This document shows, piece by piece, positions 57,719 to 64,000 of a stretch of 64,000 nucleotides of DNA. Each line of letters begins with the position of its first letter. Within the stretch, counting starts at the first letter, position 1. Source of the stretch: Methylophaga sp. OBS3 (GTDB lineage Bacteria; Pseudomonadota; Gammaproteobacteria; Nitrosococcales; Methylophagaceae); assembly GCF_026319325.1 (NCBI RefSeq), contig NZ_JAPDMU010000001.1:310001-374000 (forward strand). Reading direction: 5' to 3'. Under the pieces are notes generated by a model, which worked only from the letters and a program-made list of their open reading frames with translations, was not told the origin of the DNA and made no database searches. The position numbers were made by a program, and so were the translations under genes.

Positions 57719-58906
57719 ATGACTTCCTCAAATAATTCATCTTCTTATTCACTCATCTGGGTGATTTTTGCTTTGGCAATTGGTGGTTTCTGTATCGGCA
57801 CAACTGAGTTTGTCGCTATGGGACTAATTCAAGAAATCGCACTCGACTTGGATGTCTCAATTCCATCTGCTGGCCATTTCATTACTGCTTATGCCTTAGG
57901 CGTAACGGTTGGGGCGCCAGTATTAGCGATTTTGGGTGCGAAACTACCTCGTAAAAGTTTATTACTCGGATTAATGCTGTTTTACGGTATCGCCAATGCC
58001 TTTACCGCATTAGCAAATAGCCCAGAGACAATGCTTATCAGCCGGTTTATCGCGGGCTTACCGCATGGTGCTTACTTTGGTATTGCCTCATTAGTCGCAG
58101 CAGATTTAGCCGGCCAACATCGCCGTGCCACAGCCATTGCCCAAGTGATGATGGGTTTAACCATTGCTAATGTGATTGGTGTGCCGTTTGCGACGTGGTT
58201 AGGTCAGTCATTTGGCTGGCGTACCGGTTTTGAGTTTTCTGCCATGATTGCATTGGCAACCATCCTTGCCATCAGCTTTTTTGTACCCCGCATTAAACCA
58301 CATGCCACGGCCAGCTTCCGTGCCGAATTGGCCGGCTTTAAAAACATCAACATGTGGCTGACACTGGCGATTGGCGCTATTGGTTTTGGCGGTATGTTTT
58401 CGGTTTACAGTTATGCATCGCCGATTTTGACCGAATACACCGGCGCCAATATTAAAGTTGTGCCGTTTGCCTTAGCCGTATTTGGTACCGGCATGGTGAT
58501 TGGTGGTTTGGTGGCCGGCTGGCTAGCAGACAAACACCTTAATAAAACGATTGTTGGTGTTTTGGTCAGCTCGTCGGTGGCTTTTGTTATCGCGGCGCTT
58601 AGTATGAATCAGCTATACAGCGCGATTGCTGCTTTATTTTTAATAGGTTTCACCGTCACCGGTTTGGCTGGGGTATTACAGATCCGGTTAATTGATGTGG
58701 CTGGTGAATCTCAAGCTTTGGCAGCTTCATTAAATCACTCAGCTTTTAATGTCGCTAATGCCTTAGGGGCATTTTTAGGTGGCTTTGTGATTAGTCAACA
58801 AATGGGCTGGATTGCGCCTATCTGGGTCGGCTTATTTTTGAGTCTGGCAGGTTTGGCTATTTTTAAGCTGGCATTAAGTGTGGAACTGCGCACTGCCAGA
58901 GTTTAA
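57719..58906 (+). CDS. MFS transporter, AraJ/YdhP-like
   Basis: A 395-residue, 12-helix major facilitator. The N-terminal GGFCIGTTEFVAMGLIQEIA and AYALGVTVGAPVLAILGAKLPRKSLLLG (in part) are hallmarks of the AraJ/YdhP/SotB branch of drug/sugar-efflux antiporters, including the helix 2-3 loop motif. Known members export sugars or antibiotics; the substrate here is unknown. No ribosome site is visible before the ATG. Its last four bases overlap the convergent gene. Confidence 0.9.
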   Translation: MTSSNNSSSYSLIWVIFALAIGGFCIGTTEFVAMGLIQEIALDLDVSIPSAGHFITAYALGVTVGAPVLAILGAKLPRKSLLLGLMLFYGIANAFTALANSPETMLISRFIAGLPHGAYFGIASLVAADLAGQHRRATAIAQVMMGLTIANVIGVPFATWLGQSFGWRTGFEFSAMIALATILAISFFVPRIKPHATASFRAELAGFKNINMWLTLAIGAIGFGGMFSVYSYASPILTEYTGANIKVVPFALAVFGTGMVIGGLVAGWLADKHLNKTIVGVLVSSSVAFVIAALSMNQLYSAIAALFLIGFTVTGLAGVLQIRLIDVAGESQALAASLNHSAFNVANALGAFLGGFVISQQMGWIAPIWVGLFLSLAGLAIFKLALSVELRTARV

Positions 58907-59430
58907 GAGAGCGGAAACGCCATTTCAGCATAGTGCTGTCCGTAGACAATCTCAACGCGTAATCGGTCACCGGGTTGGGCGTACTTTAGCGGATCAGTGA
59001 CCTCACTGATCCATTGTGCTGCCTGTTTTTCTGGGACATAATTGCACACATCACCGACAGCCCAATGGAAATAGACTTCTTTACGTTTCTTTTCGGCCAG
59101 TAACTGTTTATCGGTGGTTTCTGGAATAGGGATATACGAGCTAAAAATTTCTAAGCCACCTTGCTGCTCTGGATCATCAGCAAAAAACTCTAATGAAATA
59201 TCCCAGCCACGCACTAAACCGGCATCACTATCACCACGCTCAATACTAAAACCATACATAGCCAACGTATCTGATGATAATACGGGCAATACTTGTAAGG
59301 CAGCCTGCACATTTTTGATTGCTTGCTGATCTTGTTCTGATAAACCATCAAGGGCTAACAACCAGTCGCCGAGGGCAATAGCGGTTTGTAAAAGTGGTTG
59401 ATGATCTTGGGTGAGCTTAATATGGGGCAT
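58903..59430 (-). CDS. Hypothetical soluble protein
   Basis: A 175-residue acidic protein with no signal peptide or helices. The N-terminal half is helical (ALGDWLLALDGLSEQDQQAI) and the C-terminal half is mixed, with WDISLEFFADDPEQQGGLE and FHWAVGDVCNYVP. I do not recognise the family. It lies 35 bases downstream of the VTT-protein gene on the same strand and may be co-transcribed with it. The ribosome site is weak. Confidence 0.7.
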   Translation of the reverse strand: MPHIKLTQDHQPLLQTAIALGDWLLALDGLSEQDQQAIKNVQAALQVLPVLSSDTLAMYGFSIERGDSDAGLVRGWDISLEFFADDPEQQGGLEIFSSYIPIPETTDKQLLAEKKRKEVYFHWAVGDVCNYVPEKQAAQWISEVTDPLKYAQPGDRLRVEIVYGQHYAEMAFPLS

Positions 59431-59465
59431 GATGATTTCTATAACGATTTAAAAAAGCTTGGTGG

Positions 59466-60038
59466 CTAAAACAATAAGATTAGCCAAATGATGATAACGC
59501 CAACGAGTAAGCCTAGCGTGACTTTAAATTTATGGCGTTTAAATAAGTCTTGAGCGGCATCGCCAAATTGCCAGACCAGCCAACCCACTGCGGCATATCG
59601 AAGCCCACGAGCAATAAGAGTTGCGACCAAAAATAAGGTAAATGAGTAGCCTACAGCACCAGCAGCCAACATCGCTAACTGAAAGGGAACAGGGGTTATC
59701 CCAACACTCAAAACATACCAAAACCCATTGAGATTCATTTGGTGTTTTACAGTTTGAAATTGCTCGGCAGTCCACAACAACTCAACCAACTGTGTGCCTA
59801 TGGCTTCAAAGATAAAAAAGCCAATAGCATAACCAGCAATAGCGCCGATAACACAACCCAACATAGCTGCCATGGTAAGCATCCAAATCTTTTCTCTGCG
59901 AGCCTGCATTGCTGGAATTAAAACGGCTTCAAGCGGGATCGGCACAATCAGCGATTCAAGCAATGACGCTAAGGTCACGCCCCAAAATAAATGGCGAGAG
60001 TGAAGAAGTGGCTCTATAAAAGCCCGAAGCTTATTCAA
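59466..60038 (-). CDS. VTT-domain (DedA/YqaA-like) membrane protein
   Basis: A 190-residue inner-membrane protein. Segments SLLESLIVPIPLEAVLIPAM near the N-terminus and VLSVGITPVPFQLAMLAAGA in the middle are the paired re-entrant motifs (E...PIP and G..P.P) of the VTT superfamily, which contains lipid scramblases and the DedA undecaprenyl-phosphate carriers. It is longer than E. coli YqaA (142). The start is TTG with AGGA seven bases before it. Membrane lipid or polyprenyl transport is inferred from the family only. Confidence 0.85.
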   Translation of the reverse strand: MNKLRAFIEPLLHSRHLFWGVTLASLLESLIVPIPLEAVLIPAMQARREKIWMLTMAAMLGCVIGAIAGYAIGFFIFEAIGTQLVELLWTAEQFQTVKHQMNLNGFWYVLSVGITPVPFQLAMLAAGAVGYSFTLFLVATLIARGLRYAAVGWLVWQFGDAAQDLFKRHKFKVTLGLLVGVIIIWLILLF

Positions 60039-60061
60039 AAGAAAATCCTAAAATTTGGCTC

Positions 60062-60085
60062 AAAAAAAATCCCCATGCCTGGGGA
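60062..60085 (-). terminator. Minus-strand intrinsic terminator
   Basis: Read on the minus strand: ATCCCC, loop AGGCAT, GGGGAT and a run of T. It ends a transcript coming from 60.1-60.3 kb and lies in front of the VTT gene, so that gene needs a promoter within about 30 bases, readthrough, or attenuation. Confidence 0.8.
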
Positions 60086-60109
60086 TCATTCAATGAAATA
60101 AATCTGACG

Positions 60110-60214
60110 CTAACTATTGTACCGATCTGTGATGCATAAGTTCTTTTCAAGGCGTAATACGCGTAACTGATTATTCAAATAGCTAAAGCCAAATTCCTGA
60201 TAAAAATTAAGCAT
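60110..60214 (-). pseudogene. Short ORF resembling the C-terminal end of a GNAT acetyltransferase
   Basis: A 34-residue frame reading MLNFYQEFGFSYLNNQ and then RVLRLEKNL, ending in TAG 25 bases before a minus-strand terminator. NFYQEFGF resembles the conserved acetyl-CoA-fold motif (FYxKxGF) near the end of GNAT proteins, so this could be the last part of a decayed acetyltransferase gene. The open frame extends only eight codons further upstream to TAA. AGGA sits just before the ATG, so a true small protein is also possible. Confidence 0.35.
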
Positions 60215-60325
60215 TATCCTGATTAGTTCGCGTGTTTATTACCAGTTATTAAATTCGCTGTCTTTGTAAAAATTTACCTACTCAATTGCTTTTATTGAGC
60301 ATGTAACTTCTTTAGGAGAAAAAGA

Positions 60326-60799
60326 ATGAGACTGTTGTTAATGCCGTTATTGTTTTTGATGAGTTTTGCTACGTTTGCTAACGATATGATTGAGCGGATG
60401 GCTGTTGATGAAATGCAATCTTTCCGTGCAGACGATATTGTATGGAATGATGAGCCGTTATTACCACCTGGTGCGCAAAGCGCCCTAATTATTGGCGATC
60501 CGTCAAAACCGGGGGTATTCATCGCATGGCTTAAATTTCCAGCAAATTATCCAATCCCTGCACATACACATCCCTTTACTGAGGTTATCACGGTGTTAAA
60601 AGGTAGTTTAGGTAATGGTATGGGGGAAGTCTTTGATAAGTCTTCAGGTGAGACGCTTCAAGTTGGTGAAAGCTTTGTCTTGCCAGCAGGACATGCTCAC
60701 TACGTTTGGACCAATGAAGAAGAAACCATTGTCGAGCTTATTGCCACAGGCCCATGGGACATTAGCTATATTGACCCAGAGGATGATCCTCGTCAGTAA
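60326..60799 (+). CDS. Secreted cupin-domain protein
   Basis: A 157-residue protein with a signal peptide (MRLLLMPLLFLMSFATFAND, cleavage near TFAN). A single cupin barrel carries metal-type ligands: PAHTHPFTEVITVLKG (two His and a Glu) and PAGHAHYVW (a further His). The enzyme activity, if any, is unknown. AGGAG lies seven bases before the ATG. Confidence 0.85.
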   Translation: MRLLLMPLLFLMSFATFANDMIERMAVDEMQSFRADDIVWNDEPLLPPGAQSALIIGDPSKPGVFIAWLKFPANYPIPAHTHPFTEVITVLKGSLGNGMGEVFDKSSGETLQVGESFVLPAGHAHYVWTNEEETIVELIATGPWDISYIDPEDDPRQ

Positions 60800-60869
60800 T
60801 TGTCACATTCTACGCTGTGGGGCTGAGTGACCGCAGCGTGCAATAACGTGGCTGCTAAAGTTGTTGTCG

Positions 60870-60898
60870 TTGGGAAGTTTATTTTAAATAAGTATAAT
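60870..60898 (+). promoter_or_regulatory. Sigma-70 promoter of HPP gene
   Basis: TTGGGA at 60870-60875 and TATAAT at 60893-60898, 17 bases apart. The -10 box overlaps an in-frame ATG at 60897, so that codon is probably not in the message. Confidence 0.65.
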
Positions 60899-60923
60899 GC
60901 TTGCCTATTTTTATAGTATCCGA

Positions 60924-61895
60924 ATGTCCATACTAAACTTCCTTAAGCAAACTGCCCTGTGGCTTGGTATAGAGCAAAATAAAACAAGTCACAGTGAGAA
61001 GCTGATCTCTACACTGGGGGCAACGATAGGTATTGCCCTCACCATACTGTTGACGCAGTGGATATCTAAATTCATACCTTTAAGTACAGAAGCGGGGTTG
61101 TTGATAATCGCTTCTTTTGGGGCAACCGCTGTGTTGGTTTTTGCAGTGCCCCATGGTGCGCTGTCTCAGCCATGGCAAGTATTAGCAGGCCATCTGTTAT
61201 CAGCATTTGTTGGTGTCAGTTGTGCTTATCTGATGGGTGCCACTGTCATGTCAGCAGGTCTGGCTGTCGGGCTCTCTGTCGGCGTGATGTATTACGCCAG
61301 ATGCATTCACCCTCCAGGTGGTGCGACAGCACTAAATGCTGTCATGGGGGGAGCGGCCATAACAGACTTGGGTTATAGCTACCTCGTCACACCGGTGCTA
61401 CTAAATGTCGGGACTATCTTGATAGTAGCGTGTTTATTTAATGCATTATTTCACTGGCGCCGTTACCCGGTACATTTAGCATCATTTGGCTTAAAACCCC
61501 AGAAAACGCCTTTTTCTGACGAAGATTTTCCACTAACAACAGAAGACTTTAATGCCGCAATTCGTGAGCTGGATTCATTTGTTGATCTCACTGAGGAAGG
61601 GCTAAGTGAGCTCTTGGAAAAAGCGAAACTCAATGCGGCTCAACAGAGTGAGCATCCAGAGAAGATAGTCGCTGGTCGTTTTTACAGTAATGGCAAAATT
61701 GGCTACCAGTGGTCTGTTCGGATGGTGATAGATAGCGGTATAGAAGGGCACAAAAATGACGTCATTATCTATAAAAATGTGGCTGGCAGCGGGCTTTATG
61801 AAACGGGCATGTTAGACCGAGAAGCATTTCGATACTGGGCAAAGTATGAAGTTTATGAACATAACGGTATTTGGTTAAAAGCCAATAAAAACTAA
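60924..61895 (+). CDS. HPP-family integral membrane protein
   Basis: A 323-residue protein with an N-terminal domain of four or five helices (about 35-180) of the HPP family, containing ASFGATAVLVFAVPHGALSQPW and the name-giving RCIHPPGGATALNAVMGG. A soluble C-terminal domain follows (about 195-323). In plants and cyanobacteria some HPP proteins move nitrite; a similar role here is only a possibility. The ATG at 60924 is chosen because an in-frame ATG at 60897 lies inside the -10 box. Its stop codon overlaps the end of csrA on the other strand. Confidence 0.85.
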   Translation: MSILNFLKQTALWLGIEQNKTSHSEKLISTLGATIGIALTILLTQWISKFIPLSTEAGLLIIASFGATAVLVFAVPHGALSQPWQVLAGHLLSAFVGVSCAYLMGATVMSAGLAVGLSVGVMYYARCIHPPGGATALNAVMGGAAITDLGYSYLVTPVLLNVGTILIVACLFNALFHWRRYPVHLASFGLKPQKTPFSDEDFPLTTEDFNAAIRELDSFVDLTEEGLSELLEKAKLNAAQQSEHPEKIVAGRFYSNGKIGYQWSVRMVIDSGIEGHKNDVIIYKNVAGSGLYETGMLDREAFRYWAKYEVYEHNGIWLKANKN

Positions 61896-62068
61896 TTTTT
61901 TGTGAGCAACTCTTGGTCTTTTTTTTGAACGTCGCCACGTTCGATATGTGTAGTCTCAGGCGCTTTAATAGCGAGTCTGACTTGGTTTCCTTTAACGCTA
62001 ATCACTGTCACAGAGACGCTTTTACCGATTAAAAACGCCTCCTTGGGCCGTCGCGTTAGAATTAACAT
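61892..62068 (-). CDS. csrA: CsrA carbon storage regulator paralogue
   Basis: A 58-residue RNA-binding protein. The N-terminus MLILTRRPKEAFLIGKSVSV and the block SVKGNQVRLAIKAP match E. coli CsrA (MLILTRRVGETLMIG, GVKGNQVRIGVNAP). The residues that contact GGA in RNA are kept: L4, R6, R7 and R44; V42 is Ile. AAGGAG lies five bases before the ATG. CsrA binds GGA motifs in mRNA leaders and controls translation of biofilm, carbon and secretion genes. It is encoded 57 bases downstream of the autotransporter on the same strand, so it may share its transcript. Confidence 0.93.
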   Translation of the reverse strand: MLILTRRPKEAFLIGKSVSVTVISVKGNQVRLAIKAPETTHIERGDVQKKDQELLTKN

Positions 62069-62125
62069 TGCATCTCCTTGTGCTTAAGCAAATCTATTCA
62101 TGACGCGCCATTGTTCCATTAAGGT

Positions 62126-64000
62126 TTAAAACACCACTCTCAAACTGACATTGGCATATTCGTCTTGATAGCCGTTTCGGGTAGTGATGTTATAGCCTGC
62201 TGAAATATCGGTGCCATTGTTAAGCTGATAACGTGCCGAGACACCGGCATCGTATTGCCACTTAGCAGGTTTAATACCCCGCGTTTTGAACTGAGCACCG
62301 CCACCGGCAAATGCAGCGGTTAAATCTGAACGGTCAGCCATCGCGTCATAACCGACACTGGCACCCAGACCCACAGACCAGTCATTAGCAAGGATATGGT
62401 TAGTTCTTACCCCCAACCCCATCAGCAAACTATCAGCACTGTCATCTTCTACATCTAAGCTGAAGAGGGCGCTGCCTGATTCACGATAGTCATCGACTTT
62501 GACATAAGTGTAATCAGTAAACAGATACGGACTCACCGAAGTGGTATCACTCAGGTTAAATCGACGGGCGAGTTCGGCGCCCAATTGGGTATGCCAGCTG
62601 TCGTAATCCGCTTGTGCCACATCACCATTAAAAATCACCCGTCGACTGTCATAATCAGACAAACCCATGCCGGCTTTGAGTTTGAGGGTTGTGGTGTCAT
62701 CGATTGTTTTGGTGGCATAGAGACTGGCGAGATAACTATCGACTTTGACATCTTGCGAGCCACTACCGGCACGGCTTTCAATCTTGCTATCGATATAAGA
62801 GAACGCCATACCCACATTTAAGGAATCGGTGAGGGCTGTATCAGCCCCTAATGCCATACCATGATTATCAATGTCATAACCAGACACACGATGGCGCTGG
62901 TCTTGGTCAGCCCAACTACCGAATGGGGTAAACCAGACATGTTTATTGGTGATGAGGTTGTTTGTTATTGCTGCTTGACGAGAATCAACCACGCGGCTGA
63001 AGGAGTCGACGATATCGGTGGTGGCCTGTGCGATGGCACCTGACATGGCTGGCAGAACCGATTCCACTGCACCGGCAACTTGTTGTTGGGTGGCAAGGGG
63101 TAATAGGGCACCGGCAATAGGGCTAAACGGATCATCAGTAATGACGTTATCAAGTGTGGTTGCCGCACCAAAAGTGGCGGGATTGGTCATTTGTGATAGT
63201 ACCGAGTTTGTTGCTGATAAAGACAGGGTTAAATCGATGGTATTACCATCTTGTACAGCGCCAAAATCAAATAATCTGGAGTTGTCGGCAACGTTAAAGC
63301 TGCCATCAGAGACAAGGGTGCCTGCTGTGACTACATCTTCAAGTAGACTGGTTGAAAACGCATAATTGGGGTCTGTCACATCGACAAAAATAGCGGCATT
63401 GGATGCAAATGTGGCGGTACCGGCGACATTTAAGCGGCCAAACGTCGAATCATCAGCAACACCGAGAGACAATACACCGGCGTTGGTTTGAGTGTAATCT
63501 CCACCCAGCGCTAAGGTGTCGCCGCTATGAATATCCAGTACACCACCGTCAGTGGTGAGTGTGCCGCGATATCCGGTTAAGTCACCGGTAAAGCGAGTCG
63601 TGCCGGCCAATAAATCAACTTGACCATAATTACTTGAACCTGAAATATCAGAAGATAACTGGTAGTCAGTCTCGGTGTGATTCAACACAAGGCTACTTGT
63701 AGCAGAAATCAATACAGTACCTGTTAATGTACCTGCACCAACAGCCGTCTCACCACGCGCGGCGCCAATATTGAGGGTTCCTGATCTATTTTGTAAGGCT
63801 TCGTTACCAACTTGGTATGCTGTCGCACTGACACTGGCGCCATTACTAACGGATAGAGAACCATTATCATTGTCGAACCCAACACGTATATTTCCAGTGC
63901 TTTCCAGGCTGGAACCAACCCCATCAACCAATACATGATTATCATCATCAATCAAAAGAAAATTGGTTATTACTCGGCCGCCATCCGTGACCCTTAATTC
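62126..64000 (-). CDS. Autotransporter, C-terminal part (5' end outside the window)
   Basis: The frame is open to the right edge, so the 624 residues visible are the C-terminal part of a larger type Va secreted protein. The outer part (about 1-300) is a repetitive beta-helix with phrases such as GSLSVSNGASVSATAYQVGN, GTLNIG and RGTLTTDGGVLDIHSGDTLA. The last 270 or so residues are the beta-barrel translocator (WFTPFGSWADQDQRHRVSGY onward), ending in VSLRVVF with the terminal Phe. The product is probably a surface adhesin or enzyme. No start codon should be assigned within the window. Confidence 0.92.
   Translation of the reverse strand, partial: ELRVTDGGRVITNFLLIDDDNHVLVDGVGSSLESTGNIRVGFDNDNGSLSVSNGASVSATAYQVGNEALQNRSGTLNIGAARGETAVGAGTLTGTVLISATSSLVLNHTETDYQLSSDISGSSNYGQVDLLAGTTRFTGDLTGYRGTLTTDGGVLDIHSGDTLALGGDYTQTNAGVLSLGVADDSTFGRLNVAGTATFASNAAIFVDVTDPNYAFSTSLLEDVVTAGTLVSDGSFNVADNSRLFDFGAVQDGNTIDLTLSLSATNSVLSQMTNPATFGAATTLDNVITDDPFSPIAGALLPLATQQQVAGAVESVLPAMSGAIAQATTDIVDSFSRVVDSRQAAITNNLITNKHVWFTPFGSWADQDQRHRVSGYDIDNHGMALGADTALTDSLNVGMAFSYIDSKIESRAGSGSQDVKVDSYLASLYATKTIDDTTTLKLKAGMGLSDYDSRRVIFNGDVAQADYDSWHTQLGAELARRFNLSDTTSVSPYLFTDYTYVKVDDYRESGSALFSLDVEDDSADSLLMGLGVRTNHILANDWSVGLGASVGYDAMADRSDLTAAFAGGGAQFKTRGIKPAKWQYDAGVSARYQLNNGTDISAGYNITTRNGYQDEYANVSLRVVF

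Overview
The window looks like chromosomal DNA of a free-living, moderately AT-rich gammaproteobacterium. NAD-malic enzyme, Rnk, YbbA/YbbP beside TesA, PBP4, a monomeric NADP-isocitrate dehydrogenase and MtgA all resemble gammaproteobacterial proteins. A homologue of formaldehyde-activating enzyme (Fae) next to these points to a methylotroph, and a marine Methylophaga-like organism is the best guess. That is inference from gene content, not from a database search. I see no rRNA, tRNA, CRISPR array, prophage or insertion sequence.

Layout. 1-3.2 kb: tail of a membrane protein, a small HExxH protein, maeA (minus) and two small secreted proteins. 3.2-9.4 kb: a four-gene peptide-type ABC importer whose two permeases both carry extra segments. 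9.4-13.2 kb: tesA divergent from ybbA-ybbP. 13.2-21.9 kb: cell-envelope genes (mtgA, a glycine-zipper lipoprotein, a fused secDF, dacB), a membrane-bound GGDEF protein and a PQ-loop-like membrane protein. 22.0-28.6 kb: a heavy-metal RND efflux operon (His-rich protein, CzcC, CzcB, CzcA) followed by the manganese exporter MntP. 28.6-33.1 kb: a LysR regulator divergent from a Fur-box-controlled catecholate-type TonB receptor and a PepSY membrane protein. 33.1-38.9 kb: the Fae-like protein, rnk, small proteins, a dienelactone-hydrolase-like enzyme and icd. 38.9-45.0 kb: a conserved protein of unknown function divergent from an MHYT hybrid histidine kinase and an HD-GYP response regulator.

46.0-57.6 kb is a nitrate assimilation block: nirB-nirD-nasA, an outer-membrane porin, a NIT-like protein and the nitrate ABC importer nrtABD. 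Nitrate would enter by the porin and NrtABD, be reduced to nitrite by NasA and to ammonium by NirBD. Both transcription units begin with well-spaced sigma-54 (-24/-12) promoters, and the nrt unit also has an NtrC-type site, so nitrogen control through NtrC/RpoN can be read from the DNA. 57.7-64.0 kb: an MFS exporter, a VTT membrane protein, a possible acetyltransferase remnant with its own terminator, a cupin, an HPP membrane protein, a short csrA gene and the 3' part of an autotransporter that runs off the window.

I did not find an obviously new multi-gene system. The best leads are the Fae homologue lacking the family's active-site histidine, the NIT-like protein without an output domain, the matched insertions in both ABC permeases, the csrA paralogue behind an autotransporter, and the conserved unknown protein beside the MHYT/HD-GYP pair.
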